The translations under genes were made by a program, and so were the position numbers. The notes below the pieces were generated by a model, which did not search any database, was not told where the DNA came from, and was given only the letters and a program-made list of their open reading frames with translations. From Ruegeria pomeroyi (GTDB lineage: Bacteria > Pseudomonadota > Alphaproteobacteria > Rhodobacterales > Rhodobacteraceae): 64,000 nt of DNA. Numbering within the stretch: the first letter of the stretch is position 1; every line of letters begins with the position of its first letter. Location of the stretch: NCBI RefSeq assembly GCF_021405525.1, contig NZ_JAGQAG010000001.1, forward strand, positions 372,001 to 436,000. Reading direction: 5' to 3'. Shown here piece after piece: positions 8,396 to 18,056 of this stretch.

Positions 8396-9385
8396 ATGAC
8401 CGATTTCAGTCAGGATGCCGAAGCGGCACGCTGGAATTATCGCCCCGAAAATCCCGTGGGGCTGAATCCGCTGTTCACCTGGCCGCCCCGTCCGGCGGCG
8501 GTGCTGCGCTGGTATCGCGGGGCATGGCTGCAACTGACCTCGCTGACACTCTGTTTGGCGCTGGCCGTCGCCGCCTATGCCTGGTTCCTGCCGCCGCTTG
8601 AGGCGATGCAGAGCTTTGCACCCGGCTGGATGTTCCGGGTGTGGCTCTTGAACATGGTGCCGCAGATCCTGGTCGCGGGCGGTCTGCACTGGTGGCTATA
8701 CATGCGCAAGGGCCAGGGCATGTACAAGAAGTTCGACCGCCGTGACCTGACCCGCGACAATGGCACCTTTACCTTTCGCAACCAGGTCTGGGATAATATC
8801 TGGTGGACATTGGGCAGCGCGATGACCGTCTGCACGGTCTATCAATGGGTGATCTACTGGGTCATGGCCAATGGCTGGGCGCCCACGGTCACCTGGGCAC
8901 AGGCACCGGTCTGGTTTGTGGTCTGGATGTTTTTCATCCCGATGTGGTCGGGGCTGCATTTCTACTGGGTGCACCGGCTGGAGCATCACCCGAAGCTCTA
9001 CAAGCACGTGCACGCCGTGCATCACCGCAACGTCAATATCGGCCCGTGGTCGGGCATTTCGAACCACTGGTACGAGAACATCCTCTACTTCACGACCTAT
9101 TTCATTCACCTCGTGGTGCCCTCGCACCCGCTGCACCTGCTGTTTCATATCTATTTCCAGCAGGTCAGCCCGATCCTGTCGCATTCGGGGTTCGAGAAGA
9201 TCAAGGCGGGCGAGACCGAGGCCGCCAAGACCGGGGATTTCTTTCACCAGCTGCACCACCGGTATTTCGAGTGCAATTACGGCGCCTCCGAGATCCCGTT
9301 CGACAAGTGGTTCGGCACCTTTCATGACGGCAGCGCCGAGGCCACCACACGCACCCGCGCCTATAAGAAGCAGATGTATACCTGA
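8396..9385 (+). CDS. Membrane fatty-acid hydroxylase/sterol desaturase-family protein
   Basis: 329 aa with several hydrophobic helices and the eight-histidine di-iron signature: HRLEHH, then HAVHHR, then HQLHHRYFECNYG near the C-terminus. These proteins are di-iron oxygenases of the inner membrane that hydroxylate or desaturate lipid chains. The start ATG has GAGGAAAGA just upstream. It lies behind the aldolase gene and before a strong terminator, so the two probably share a transcript under the LysR regulator. The actual lipid substrate cannot be inferred. Confidence 0.83.
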   Translation: MTDFSQDAEAARWNYRPENPVGLNPLFTWPPRPAAVLRWYRGAWLQLTSLTLCLALAVAAYAWFLPPLEAMQSFAPGWMFRVWLLNMVPQILVAGGLHWWLYMRKGQGMYKKFDRRDLTRDNGTFTFRNQVWDNIWWTLGSAMTVCTVYQWVIYWVMANGWAPTVTWAQAPVWFVVWMFFIPMWSGLHFYWVHRLEHHPKLYKHVHAVHHRNVNIGPWSGISNHWYENILYFTTYFIHLVVPSHPLHLLFHIYFQQVSPILSHSGFEKIKAGETEAAKTGDFFHQLHHRYFECNYGASEIPFDKWFGTFHDGSAEATTRTRAYKKQMYT

Positions 9386-9407
9386 ACCGGTCGACAGGCT
9401 TCACAAG

Positions 9408-9430
9408 GGCCGCCCGCTTGGGCGGCCTTT
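9408..9430 (+). terminator. Rho-independent terminator after the hydroxylase gene
   Basis: GGCCGCCC (9408-9415) pairs with GGGCGGCC (9420-9427) around GCTT, followed by TTTCACGTTTTT. It closes the aldolase/hydroxylase unit. Confidence 0.85.
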
Positions 9431-9556
9431 CACGTTTTTGCCGATGGGTGCGCCGGGTCTTTACCTTTGCCCCGCGCCTCTGTTACAGGCGCCCGGTCCG
9501 GATCATCCGGGCGCCGGTCGCAGCCTACCCGGCTTATGAAAACAAGGGACCCAAAC

Positions 9557-10249
9557 GTGAAGACACTTGTCATCTGCTCCGGCGGATTGGATTCGGTATC
9601 GCTGGCCCACAAGGTGGCCGCCGAGCACGATCTGATCGGCCTTATCTCTTTCGACTACGGTCAGCGCCACCGCAAGGAGCTGGACTTTGCCGCCCGCGCG
9701 GCTGCGCGGCTGGGCGTGCCGCATGATCTGATCGACATGCGCCAGATCGGCGCGCATCTGTCGGGCAGTGCCCTGACCGATGATGTGGACGTGCCCGACG
9801 GGCATTATGCCGAGGACACCATGAAGATCACCGTGGTGCCCAACCGCAATGCCATCATGCTGGCCATCGCATTCGGCATCGCCGCGGCCAGACAGGCCGA
9901 CGCGGTGGCGACCGCCGTGCATGGCGGCGATCACTTCATCTATCCCGATTGCCGCCCCGGTTTTACCCAGGCCTTCGAGGCGATGCAGGCGCAGGCACTG
10001 GACGGTTATGCCAATGTCCGGCTCTACACCCCCTTTGTGCACGAACCGAAATCGGCCATCGTGAACGAGGGTGCGCGCCACAACACGCCCTTTGCCGATA
10101 CCTGGTCCTGCTACAAGGGGGGCGAGGTGCATTGCGGCCGCTGCGGCACCTGTGTCGAGCGGCGCGAGGCGTTCCATCTGGCGGGCGTCACCGATCCGAC
10201 CACCTATGCCGACCCCGAGTTCTGGCGCGCGGCGGTGGAGGGGCGCTGA
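9557..10249 (+). CDS. queC: 7-cyano-7-deazaguanine (preQ0) synthase QueC
   Basis: 230 aa. The PP-loop SGGLDS lies at residues 8-13, and the four zinc cysteines are Cys185, Cys193, Cys196 and Cys199 (SCYKGG...HCGRCGTC). The enzyme converts 7-carboxy-7-deazaguanine to preQ0 with ATP and ammonia. I chose the GTG at 9557, giving MKTLVICSGG, the usual family N-terminus; an ATG at 9536 would add seven residues and has no RBS. First gene of queCDEF; the stop overlaps the queD ATG. Compare the divergent QueC-like enzyme at 42212. Confidence 0.94.
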   Translation: MKTLVICSGGLDSVSLAHKVAAEHDLIGLISFDYGQRHRKELDFAARAAARLGVPHDLIDMRQIGAHLSGSALTDDVDVPDGHYAEDTMKITVVPNRNAIMLAIAFGIAAARQADAVATAVHGGDHFIYPDCRPGFTQAFEAMQAQALDGYANVRLYTPFVHEPKSAIVNEGARHNTPFADTWSCYKGGEVHCGRCGTCVERREAFHLAGVTDPTTYADPEFWRAAVEGR

Positions 10250-10605
10250 TGTACCGGATCACCAAGGAGTTCCATTTCTCGGCCTCGCACCAACTGTGCC
10301 ATCTGCCCGAGGATCACCCCTGTGCCCGGCTGCACGGGCATAACTATATCGTCGAGGTCGAACTGGCCGCTGCCGATCTGGATGCCAACGGGTTTGTCCG
10401 CGATTACCGCGAGTTGAAGCCGCTCAAGACCTGGATCGACGACGCGCTGGACCATCGACACCTGAACGAGGTGTTCGGCCATGACATGGTCACGTCCGAG
10501 CGGCTGGCGAAAGAGGTCTATGACTTCTGCAAGGCGCGCTGGGCAGAGACCAGCGCGGTGCGGGTCAGCGAAACGCCCAAGACCTGGGCCGAGTACCGGC
10601 CATGA
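10249..10605 (+). CDS. queD: 6-carboxy-5,6,7,8-tetrahydropterin synthase QueD
   Basis: 118 aa, the length of bacterial QueD. The zinc ligands are His14 (SASHQL), His29 and His31 (LHGHNY), with the catalytic Cys25 between them (HPCARLHGH). It makes 6-carboxytetrahydropterin from dihydroneopterin triphosphate, the second committed step toward preQ0. It shares TGATG with queC and an ATGA overlap with queE, so translation is tightly coupled. Confidence 0.94.
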   Translation: MYRITKEFHFSASHQLCHLPEDHPCARLHGHNYIVEVELAAADLDANGFVRDYRELKPLKTWIDDALDHRHLNEVFGHDMVTSERLAKEVYDFCKARWAETSAVRVSETPKTWAEYRP

Positions 10606-11321
10606 ACACTCTGCGCATCGCCGAGATCTTCGGCCCCACCATCCAGGGAGAGGGCACGGTGATCGGCGCACCGACCGTATTCGTGCGGGCGGGCGGCTGT
10701 GACTATCGCTGTTCGTGGTGCGATAGCCTGCATGCGGTGGACAGCGCCTATCGTGATACATGGGCGCCTATGACCACGGAACAGGTCTGGGCCGAGGTTG
10801 AACGCCTCTCCGGTGGGGTGCCCCTGACGGTCTCGCTCTCGGGCGGCAACCCGGCAATTCAGGACTTCGGACCGCTGATCGAGATGGGCAAGGCGCAGGG
10901 CTATCGCTTTGCGCTGGAAACCCAAGGATCGGTCGCGCGCGGCTGGTTCCGCGAACTGTCGCCCCTGATCCTCAGCCCCAAGCCGCCCTCGTCCGGTGAA
11001 ACGGTCGATTGGGACCGGTTCGCCGACTGTATCGCGCGGGCGCGCGATGCGGTCACGGTGATCAAGATCGTGGTGTTCGACGAGGTGGATTACCTTTGGG
11101 CGCGTGAAGTGGCAGCGCGTTATCCGAACCTGCCGATCTATCTGCAACCGGGCAACCACACGCCGCCGCCGCCTGATGCCGAGGATGCCGCCATCGACAT
11201 GGACGGTATCATGACACGCTATGAATGGCTGATCGGTCGGGCCCTGGCCGACCGATGGTTCACCCCCACAATCCTGCCGCAGCTGCATGTGCTGGTCTGG
11301 GGCAACAAACGCGGCGTCTGA
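10602..11321 (+). CDS. queE: 7-carboxy-7-deazaguanine synthase QueE (radical SAM)
   Basis: 239 aa. The radical-SAM cluster motif is Cys33-x3-Cys37-x2-Cys40 ([12 protein letters not shown]), followed by SLSGGNP for SAM binding. It rearranges 6-carboxytetrahydropterin to 7-carboxy-7-deazaguanine (CDG), the substrate of QueC. It sits between queD (4-bp overlap) and queF. CDG is also the predicted input for any QueC-like enzyme, which links this operon to the island gene at 42212. Confidence 0.94.
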   Translation: MNTLRIAEIFGPTIQGEGTVIGAPTVFVRAGGCDYRCSWCDSLHAVDSAYRDTWAPMTTEQVWAEVERLSGGVPLTVSLSGGNPAIQDFGPLIEMGKAQGYRFALETQGSVARGWFRELSPLILSPKPPSSGETVDWDRFADCIARARDAVTVIKIVVFDEVDYLWAREVAARYPNLPIYLQPGNHTPPPPDAEDAAIDMDGIMTRYEWLIGRALADRWFTPTILPQLHVLVWGNKRGV

Positions 11322-11342
11322 GACGCCGAGAGGAGCAAGACA

Positions 11343-11810
11343 ATGGCCAATCAGGACATCTATGCAAACCTGACCCAACTGGGTGGCAAGACGGAACTGC
11401 CGAACTCGCCCGACGAGGCGGTGCTGGAAAAGGTGCCCAACCCGCAGGCGGGCACCGAATACGCGGTGCGCTTCACTGCGCCCGAGTTTACCTCGCTCTG
11501 CCCGCTGACGGCGCAGCCCGATTTCGCCCATATCGTGATCGACTATGTGCCGGGCGACTGGCTGGTGGAAAGCAAGTCGCTGAAGCTTTATCTCGGCTCG
11601 TTCCGCAATCACGGTGCGTTCCACGAGGATTGCAGCGTCTCCATCGGCAAACGGCTGGTCGAGTTGCTGGCGCCCAAATGGCTGCGGGTCGGGGCCTATT
11701 GGTATCCGCGCGGCGGCATTCCGATCGACGTGTTCTATCAGACCGGGCCGGAATTGCCGGGTGTCTGGATCCCCGATCAGGGCGTGCCGACCTATCGCGG
11801 ACGGGGCTAG
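11343..11810 (+). CDS. queF: NADPH-dependent preQ0 reductase QueF
   Basis: 155 aa, the short unimodular QueF type. The nucleophilic Cys53 lies in [10 protein letters not shown], and the NADPH/substrate signature is [15 protein letters not shown]. It reduces preQ0 to preQ1 for insertion into tRNA. Its presence shows that the operon serves queuosine, not only preQ0. RBS AGAGGAGCAAG precedes the ATG. A GTP cyclohydrolase for the first step is not in the window. Confidence 0.94.
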   Translation: MANQDIYANLTQLGGKTELPNSPDEAVLEKVPNPQAGTEYAVRFTAPEFTSLCPLTAQPDFAHIVIDYVPGDWLVESKSLKLYLGSFRNHGAFHEDCSVSIGKRLVELLAPKWLRVGAYWYPRGGIPIDVFYQTGPELPGVWIPDQGVPTYRGRG

Positions 11811-11820
11811 GTTCAGGTCC

Positions 11821-12453
11821 CTAGGACTTCTCGAACAGCGCGATAAACGCCATGTCGTCCTTGTGCGGACCGGCGGCCAGATCGCCATAGATCCGGACCC
11901 GGGGCAGTTTGAGGTTCTCGATCTGCCCCCGCTCCATCTCGCGCAGCGCGGTGGCAAAGCCTTTCTCGTCGAAATGCGCGGCGTTGATCGACAGCGCGAA
12001 TTGCGCGCCGGGCCGGGCGACGCGCAAAAGTGCGGGAAAAACCTCGGGGCCGAGATGGCCATGGGTGAAGGTGCCTGACGATACGATACCGGAGTAACTC
12101 TCGCGCGGGGCGGGGATGCCCTGGTTCAGGTCGGTCTCGATGGCGTCGCGATAGATGTCCTTGCGCATGGCGCGGTCCAGCATCTCGGCGCTGATATCGG
12201 CGGCGTCGATCGGGCCGACGCCAAGCCCCGCCAGAATGGCACCGCAGAGGCCGGTTCCCGCGCCCACATCCAGCACGGGGCCCTGGCCACCGGCACCCAC
12301 AAAGGCGCGGGCAGTGAGCGCGGGCAGTTGATAGTCTTCGCGCGCGGCAAAGCCGTCGTCATAATCGCCCGCCCATTCGGCATAGAGCTGCCGGTTGTCC
12401 TCGGGCGATTGCAGGCGATAGGCCGCGTCCAGATCGGGTGTTTTGATGCTCAT
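11821..12453 (-). CDS. Class I SAM-dependent methyltransferase
   Basis: 210 aa. Motif I is VLDVGAGTGLCG, and an acidic motif II follows in GPIDAADISAEML, so the protein has the Rossmann-type methyltransferase fold. The N-terminal YAEWAGDYDDGF segment is typical of small-molecule methyltransferases of the Methyltransf_11/25 groups. Substrate unknown. The start at 12453 (MSIKTPDLDAAY) is chosen over an upstream one that adds 26 residues overlapping the promoter side of the divergent gene. It converges on queF with a 10-bp gap. Confidence 0.78.
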   Translation of the reverse strand: MSIKTPDLDAAYRLQSPEDNRQLYAEWAGDYDDGFAAREDYQLPALTARAFVGAGGQGPVLDVGAGTGLCGAILAGLGVGPIDAADISAEMLDRAMRKDIYRDAIETDLNQGIPAPRESYSGIVSSGTFTHGHLGPEVFPALLRVARPGAQFALSINAAHFDEKGFATALREMERGQIENLKLPRVRIYGDLAAGPHKDDMAFIALFEKS

Positions 12454-12541
12454 CGCCAATTGAAGGCCCAAGAGCGGATTCGAATCAAGTGCGTCGATCA
12501 AGCGCTTGCACATCGCGCATGGGCGCCGCATCTAGGATCCC

Positions 12542-13393
12542 ATGACTGGAACACTGCTTTCTTTTGGACATGGCTATACCGCCCGGGTGCTGTCACGGGC
12601 GCTGGCGCCGCAAGGCTGGCGCATCATCGGCACCAGCCGCAACCCCGACCAGCTGGAGGCGATCCGCGCCTCGGGTGCCGCGCCGCTGCTGTGGCCGGGC
12701 GAGGAGCCTTTGCTTGACGGTGTCACGCATCTGCTGATCTCGACCGCGCCCGATGCCGCGGGCGATCCGGTGCTGGCGGCGCTGGGGGAGCAGATCGCGG
12801 CGCGCGCGGCGCAGTTCCGCTGGGTCGGTTACCTGTCGACCACCGCCGTCTATGGCGACCATGGAGGCGCCTGGGTTGACGAGACGACGCCGCTCAGCCC
12901 CTTGGCCGCACGTGGGCGCTGGCGGGCGATGGCGGAACAGCAATGGCGGGCGATTCCGGGTCTGCCGATTCACATCTTTCGGTTGGCCGGTATCTACGGC
13001 CCGGGGCGCGGGCCATTCTCGAAACTGGGCAAGGGCGGCATTCGCCGGATCATCAAGCCGGGACAGGTCTTCTCGCGCATCCATGTCGAGGATATCGCCC
13101 AGGTCCTGGCCGCCTCGATGGCGCGGCCCAACCCCGGATCGGTCTATAATGTCTGCGATGACGAACCGGTGCCGCCACAGGACGTAATCGCCTATGCGGC
13201 CGAGTTGCAGGGCCTGCCCCTGCCCCCCGCGGTGGATTTCGACAAGGCCGACCTGACCCCGATGGCGCGCAGTTTCTACAGCGAGAACAAGCGGGTGCGG
13301 AACGACCGGATCAAGGGTGAACTGGGTGTGCGGTTGAAGTACCCCAACTACCGGGTGGGGCTGGAGGCCTTGCAGGCCGAAAGCGGGGATTGA
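12542..13393 (+). CDS. SDR-type NAD-dependent epimerase/dehydratase-like protein (YeeZ-like)
   Basis: 283 aa. The N-terminus LSFGHGYTARVLSRAL is a degenerate glycine-rich nucleotide-binding loop, and YLSTTAVYGDHGG plus RLAGIYGPGRGP are characteristic of extended SDR epimerases of the YeeZ subgroup. The role is unknown; members are often listed as NAD(P)-binding oxidoreductases. The gene is divergent from the methyltransferase gene and convergent with the P-loop gene. Confidence 0.72.
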   Translation: MTGTLLSFGHGYTARVLSRALAPQGWRIIGTSRNPDQLEAIRASGAAPLLWPGEEPLLDGVTHLLISTAPDAAGDPVLAALGEQIAARAAQFRWVGYLSTTAVYGDHGGAWVDETTPLSPLAARGRWRAMAEQQWRAIPGLPIHIFRLAGIYGPGRGPFSKLGKGGIRRIIKPGQVFSRIHVEDIAQVLAASMARPNPGSVYNVCDDEPVPPQDVIAYAAELQGLPLPPAVDFDKADLTPMARSFYSENKRVRNDRIKGELGVRLKYPNYRVGLEALQAESGD

Positions 13394-13426
13394 CCGGTAA
13401 AGGGCTTGTTAGGGCCGCGTCCGTTG

Positions 13427-13957
13427 TCACGACCGCTCTGGCCCGTCAGCCTCTTCAGGTCCATGCAGCACGATATTGAACCCTTCGTCTGCCGTGGGTT
13501 CTGCGAAATACTTGGAAAACAGCTGAAACTGGGCTTCGGTCGCGGCAAAGGGGTGATCCCCCTTTGCATTGCGGGCATGCAGCCGTTGCAAACAGATTTC
13601 ATCCGGGGTCGCCATGACGTGCAATTGGTGTGACGCATTCGATGCGGCAAGGATGCTGCGCATCCAAGTGCGGTTTTCGGTCGTGTTGGCCGGGAAATCG
13701 AGGACGACCGAAACCCCGGCTTTCAACAGCGAAACGACATGTGGCCCCATGATCGCCCGCAGCTTGGCCGCGCAGCGCATGTAGTCCTTTGGCGACGACA
13801 TCTCTTCGGAAAACAAGGCGCTCAGCCAATCGTCTTCGGCAATCAGCACCGTTCCTTCGACGCGCCCCAAACGGGCAGCAAGGGTCGATTTCCCGGATCC
13901 GATCTTGCCGCAGAGCATGTGCAGGGTTGGGGCAGAAGGTGGCATTCGGGTATCCAT
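13427..13957 (-). CDS. P-loop ATPase/kinase-like protein
   Basis: 176 aa. The Walker A motif GKIGSGKST is at residues 17-25, and an acidic EDDW segment and VVLDFPANT follow as in AAA_33 zeta-toxin-like or gluconate-kinase-like small kinases. A lid-like RLHARN region is present. Without an obvious partner I read it as a housekeeping phosphotransferase of unknown substrate; no antitoxin gene lies next to it. Confidence 0.65.
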   Translation of the reverse strand: MDTRMPPSAPTLHMLCGKIGSGKSTLAARLGRVEGTVLIAEDDWLSALFSEEMSSPKDYMRCAAKLRAIMGPHVVSLLKAGVSVVLDFPANTTENRTWMRSILAASNASHQLHVMATPDEICLQRLHARNAKGDHPFAATEAQFQLFSKYFAEPTADEGFNIVLHGPEEADGPERS

Positions 13958-14052
13958 TCTTTCTAGCCGACGGATTGATCCTCCGGGTCTGACGGCGGGC
14001 AGCCAACGTCGCAGCGGAACTCAGAGAGAGACCGCATTTGATAACCAGGTGG

Positions 14053-15981
14053 TCAAGCCCGCTTCTCTCCGATCTTCGCCACGCCCAGCACTTCGAGCAC
14101 CTTGGCCTCGATCTGGGGCGCGTTCATGCCTGCGATGGCATACATGTCCTCGGGGCTGGATTGGTCGATGAACGTGTCGGGCAGGACCATCGAGCGGAAC
14201 TTGAGCCCGTGGTCGAAGACGCCCTCGTCCGAGAGCAGTTGCGCGACATGGCTGCCGAAACCGCCGACGGCGCCTTCTTCGATGGTGATCATCGCTTCGT
14301 GCTCGGCGGCCAGGTGCAGGATCAGGTCGCGGTCCAGCGGTTTGGCAAAGCGGGCGTCGGCGATGGTGGGGGTGATCCCCCTGGCCGCCAGCGCCTCGGC
14401 GGCCTTTTGCACCTCGGCCAGCCTGGTGCCGAAGGAGAGGAGCGCGACGCGGGCGCCTTTCTGGATCATCCGGCCCTTGCCAATCTCCAGCACCTTGCCC
14501 TGTTCGGGCATCTCGACGCCCACGCCCTCGCCGCGCGGATAGCGGAAGGCGATCGGGCCGTCATCATGCGCGGCGGCGGTGGCGACCATGTGCACCAGTT
14601 CGGCCTCGTCGGCGGCGGCCATGACCACCATGCCGGGCAGGTTGGCCAGATAGGCGATGTCGAAACTGCCCGCATGGGTGGCGCCGTCGGCGCCGACCAG
14701 ACCGGCGCGGTCGATGGCGAAGCGGACCGGCAGACGCTGGATCGCGACGTCATGCACGACCTGATCGTAACCGCGTTGCAGGAAGGTCGAGTACATCGCG
14801 CAGAAGGGTTTCATGCCGCCTGCCGCAAGCGCGGCGGAGAAGGTCACGCCATGCTGTTCGGCGATGCCCACGTCGAAACAGCGCGAGGGGTAGCGTTCGG
14901 CAAAGAGGTTCAGCCCGGTGCCGTCGGGCATTGCGGCGGTGACGGCGACGATCTTGTCGTCGCGGGCGGCCTGATCGACCAGCGCGTTGCCAAAGACCGA
15001 AGTGTAGGAGGGCGCGTTCGAGGGCGCCTTTTTCTGCTCGCCCGTCACCACGTCGAATTTCGCGGTGGCATGGCCGCGGTCGCGGGCGCGTTCGGCGGGG
15101 GCGTAGCCCTTGCCCTTTTTCGTCAGCACATGCAGCAGGATCGGGCCGGTGGCGCGGGCCTTGATGGTGCGCAGGACCGGCAAGAGCTGGTGCATGTCAT
15201 GCCCGTCGATGGGGCCGATATAGGAAAACCCCAGCTCCTCGAACAGGGTGCCGCCGACGGCCATGCCCTTGAGCATTTCCTTGGCGCGCTTGGCGCCCTC
15301 GCGGAAAGGTTCGGGCAGCAGCGACACCGCGCCCTTGGCGGCGGCTTTCAGTTCCTGGAACGGGGCCTCGGCATAGAGGCGCGAGAGGTAGTTCGACAGC
15401 GCGCCGACCGGCGGGGCGATCGACATCTCGTTGTCGTTGAGGATGACGATCAGGCGCTTTTTCAGGTGGCCCGCGTTGTTCATCGCCTCAAACGCCATGC
15501 CGGCGGACATGGAACCGTCGCCGATCACGGCAATGGCGTCGCCCAACCCCTCGGGCGTCACGCCGCCCAGGTCGCGCGCCACGGCAAACCCGAGGGCTGC
15601 ACTGATCGAGGTGGAGCTATGGGCGGCGCCGAAGGGGTCGTAGGGCGACTCGGAGCGTTTGGTGAAGCCCGAAAGCCCGTCCTTCATCCGCAGGGTGCGG
15701 ATGCGGTCGCGGCGTTCGGTCAGGATCTTGTGCGGATAGCACTGGTGGCCGACATCCCAGATCACCTTGTCGCGCGGCGTGTCGAACACCGCGTGCAGCG
15801 CCACGGTCAGTTCCACCACGCCCAGACCCGCGCCCAGGTGGCCGCCGGTGACCGAGACGGCCGAGACGGTCTCGGCCCGCAGTTCGCCCGCGAGCTGGGT
15901 GAGCTGCGCGTCGGAGAACCGTTTCAGGTCCGCCGGACGGGTCACCTGGTCGAGAAGCGGGGTAAGCGGGCGGTCAGACAT
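14053..15981 (-). CDS. dxs: 1-deoxy-D-xylulose-5-phosphate synthase
   Basis: 642 aa, full-length DXS. The thiamine-diphosphate motif region is present ([18 protein letters not shown]), as are the transketolase pyrimidine domain with [15 protein letters not shown] and the C-terminal domain ending in [12 protein letters not shown]. It condenses pyruvate with glyceraldehyde 3-phosphate and starts the MEP isoprenoid pathway. It is the last gene of a minus-strand run with ispA 15 bp upstream. A long open frame on the opposite strand is a codon-bias shadow. Confidence 0.96.
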   Translation of the reverse strand: MSDRPLTPLLDQVTRPADLKRFSDAQLTQLAGELRAETVSAVSVTGGHLGAGLGVVELTVALHAVFDTPRDKVIWDVGHQCYPHKILTERRDRIRTLRMKDGLSGFTKRSESPYDPFGAAHSSTSISAALGFAVARDLGGVTPEGLGDAIAVIGDGSMSAGMAFEAMNNAGHLKKRLIVILNDNEMSIAPPVGALSNYLSRLYAEAPFQELKAAAKGAVSLLPEPFREGAKRAKEMLKGMAVGGTLFEELGFSYIGPIDGHDMHQLLPVLRTIKARATGPILLHVLTKKGKGYAPAERARDRGHATAKFDVVTGEQKKAPSNAPSYTSVFGNALVDQAARDDKIVAVTAAMPDGTGLNLFAERYPSRCFDVGIAEQHGVTFSAALAAGGMKPFCAMYSTFLQRGYDQVVHDVAIQRLPVRFAIDRAGLVGADGATHAGSFDIAYLANLPGMVVMAAADEAELVHMVATAAAHDDGPIAFRYPRGEGVGVEMPEQGKVLEIGKGRMIQKGARVALLSFGTRLAEVQKAAEALAARGITPTIADARFAKPLDRDLILHLAAEHEAMITIEEGAVGGFGSHVAQLLSDEGVFDHGLKFRSMVLPDTFIDQSSPEDMYAIAGMNAPQIEAKVLEVLGVAKIGEKRA

Positions 15982-15996
15982 GGCGTCCTTCGTGGT

Positions 15997-16863
15997 TCAG
16001 TTCTCGCGCGCAATAACGAAGCGGGCGGCTTCCTTCAAGGTTTCGGCGCGGGCGCCATAGGGTGAAAGCGCATCGCAGGCCTTGTCGACAAGGTCGCGGG
16101 CGCGGGTCCTGGCGGCGTCGAGACCCAGGAGCGAGACAAAGGTGGCCTTGCCCGCGCTGGCGTCCTTTTGCAGCCGTTTGCCCGCCTTTTCGGCATCGCC
16201 TTCTACGTCCAAGATGTCGTCGGCGATCTGGAAAGCAAGCCCCAGCGCGCGGGCATATTGGCGCAAGGGGGCCGGGTCGGCCCCGGCCAGCACGGCCCCG
16301 GCGGCGGCGGACCATTCGATCAGCGCTCCGGTCTTGCCCGCTTGCAGTTGGGTGATCTGGTCAAGTGTCAGCGGTTCGGGCGCGGTTTCGGCGGCGATGT
16401 CCAGCGCCTGGCCCAGTACCATGCCGCGCGCGCCCGCCGCCTGCGCCAGCGTGAGCGCCAGAGTGGCGCGGGTCTCGGCGCTGCCTGTCTCGGGGCGGGT
16501 GCACAGCTCAAACGCCAGCGAATGCAGCGCGTCGCCCGCCAGAACGGCGGTGCCCTCGTCCCATTTCACATGAGCGGTAGGGCGGCCCCGGCGCAGGTCA
16601 TCGTCGTCCATGCAGGGCAGGTCGTCATGCACCAGGCTGTAAGCATGCAGCGCCTCGATGGCGGTGGCGGGCCAGATCGCGCGCGCCTCGTCCACATCAT
16701 GCAACCGGGCGCTTTCCAGCACCAGAAAGCCGCGCAGGCGCTTGCCGCCCTCGGTGGTCCAGGCCATCGCGCGGGTGATGTCGAGCGGCTCCAGCGCGCC
16801 CAGCACAGTGTCGAAACTGCGCTGGATCAGCGCGGCGTCCTGCGCCAGCCTTTCGCCGAACAT
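15997..16863 (-). CDS. ispA: (2E,6E)-Farnesyl diphosphate synthase
   Basis: 288 aa polyprenyl synthase. The first Asp-rich motif is in VHDDLPCMDDDD and the second in FQIADDILDVEGD, with the family's GKTGALIEWSAA helix between. It extends IPP/DMAPP to farnesyl diphosphate. It lies in the conserved alphaproteobacterial order xseB-ispA-dxs, with 2 bp from xseB and 15 bp to dxs, so the three are probably co-transcribed. Confidence 0.94.
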   Translation of the reverse strand: MFGERLAQDAALIQRSFDTVLGALEPLDITRAMAWTTEGGKRLRGFLVLESARLHDVDEARAIWPATAIEALHAYSLVHDDLPCMDDDDLRRGRPTAHVKWDEGTAVLAGDALHSLAFELCTRPETGSAETRATLALTLAQAAGARGMVLGQALDIAAETAPEPLTLDQITQLQAGKTGALIEWSAAAGAVLAGADPAPLRQYARALGLAFQIADDILDVEGDAEKAGKRLQKDASAGKATFVSLLGLDAARTRARDLVDKACDALSPYGARAETLKEAARFVIAREN

Positions 16864-16865
16864 GC

Positions 16866-17108
16866 TCAGAGACCTTCGACCGGCTTGGTGCCCGTTGGCT
16901 GGCCATTGCTGTCGAGCGTGATGGCGGCAACCTTTTCCTCGGCGCGCTTCAACTCGTCCTCGCAGCGTTTTTTCAGCGCCGCGCCGCGTTCGTAAAGCGC
17001 GATGGACTGATCCAGCGCCACATCGCCGCGTTCAAGCTGACCGACCACGGTTTCCAGCTCTTTCATCGCCTGTTCAAAGCTCATCTGGTCGACGGGGGTC
17101 TCGGTCAT
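16866..17108 (-). CDS. xseB: Exodeoxyribonuclease VII small subunit
   Basis: 80 aa, normal XseB size. The signature MSFEQAMKELETVVGQLERG is followed by LDQSIALYERGAALKKRCE, two helices forming the coiled-coil hairpin that binds XseA. ExoVII degrades single-stranded DNA. Its start overlaps the stop of the deacetylase gene by ATGA. xseA is not in the window. Confidence 0.94.
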   Translation of the reverse strand: MTETPVDQMSFEQAMKELETVVGQLERGDVALDQSIALYERGAALKKRCEDELKRAEEKVAAITLDSNGQPTGTKPVEGL

Positions 17109-18031
17109 GTCGCGGCCTTTATCAATTCCTGTACATGCGCGCGCGTTGCAGCGGCGAGCGCGTTCAGATCATAACCGCCTTCGAGAGTCGAGACGATACG
17201 GCCCTGACACAGCTCTTGCGCCAGGGTGCACAGCTCGGCGGTGAGCCAGGCGAAATCTGCGGTGGACCAGTTCAGGTTGGCCAGCGGATCATCCTGATGG
17301 GCGTCGAACCCGGCTGAGATGATGATGAGTTCAGGCATGAAGGCGCGCAGGCGCGGGAAGGCCTGGGCCGTGTAGGCCGCGCGCATCTCGGCGCCGCCGG
17401 TGCCCGGGGCCAGCGGGATGTTGAGGATCTGGCCGTGCGCGCCATCCTCGTCCGGGCGGCCCGAACCGGGCCAGAGCGGCATCTGCTGGCTGGTGATCAG
17501 CAGCGCGCGCGCCTCGTCCCACAAAAGGTCCTGGGTGCCGTTGCCGTGATGTACGTCGAAATCCACCACCGCGACACGGCGCAATCCGTGATGATCGAGC
17601 GCATGTTTCGCGGCGAGCGCGGCATTGCCGAACAGGCAAAAGCCCATCGCGGTTTCGCGTTCGGCGTGGTGTCCCGGCGGGCGGATGGCGCAAAAGGCGT
17701 TCTGCACCTCGCCGCCCAGCACCATGTCGACGGCGCGCACCACCGCGCCCGCGGCACGGAACGCGGCATCGACCGAACCGGGCGACAGGAAGGTGTCGCC
17801 GTCGATTTGGGTGAACCCCTCGTCAGGGCGGGCATCGCGGATTTCGGCGATGTAGCCCGCAGGATGGATGCGCAGCAGGTCGTCTTCGGCGGCAAGCGGC
17901 GCGGTGACACGGCGCAGGTCGAGCGGTTCGAGGGCGTGAAGCACATGTTCCAGCCGCGCCACCCGTTCGGGGTGGCCGGTCGGCGTGACATGGGTCAGGC
18001 AGTCGGCATGGGTGATCAGGGCGGTGGTCAT
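17105..18031 (-). CDS. Histone-deacetylase-family (acetoin utilisation/acetylpolyamine) amidohydrolase
   Basis: 308 aa. Zinc/charge-relay motifs of class II-type HDACs are intact: RPPGHHAERETAMGFCLF, VDFDVHHGNGTQ and AGFDAHQDDPL. It removes acetyl groups from lysine side chains or polyamines; the bacterial substrate is not known. I use the ATG at 18031 because AAAGGA lies 6 bp upstream; a longer frame starts inside the response-regulator gene and is not family-like. It lies between petR and xseB and overlaps xseB. Confidence 0.88.
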   Translation of the reverse strand: MTTALITHADCLTHVTPTGHPERVARLEHVLHALEPLDLRRVTAPLAAEDDLLRIHPAGYIAEIRDARPDEGFTQIDGDTFLSPGSVDAAFRAAGAVVRAVDMVLGGEVQNAFCAIRPPGHHAERETAMGFCLFGNAALAAKHALDHHGLRRVAVVDFDVHHGNGTQDLLWDEARALLITSQQMPLWPGSGRPDEDGAHGQILNIPLAPGTGGAEMRAAYTAQAFPRLRAFMPELIIISAGFDAHQDDPLANLNWSTADFAWLTAELCTLAQELCQGRIVSTLEGGYDLNALAAATRAHVQELIKAAT

Positions 18032-18056
18032 CGGCATTCCTTTGGGCGGGCCGGGA

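Noticed and set aside
13427-13957. Zeta-type toxin of a toxin-antitoxin pair
   Set aside because: The small P-loop kinase has no adjacent antitoxin gene and lies among housekeeping genes.
14038-16065. Very long open frame opposite dxs
   Set aside because: It mirrors dxs codon by codon, has a Gly/His/Arg-rich composition and no domain; high GC removes stops from antisense frames.
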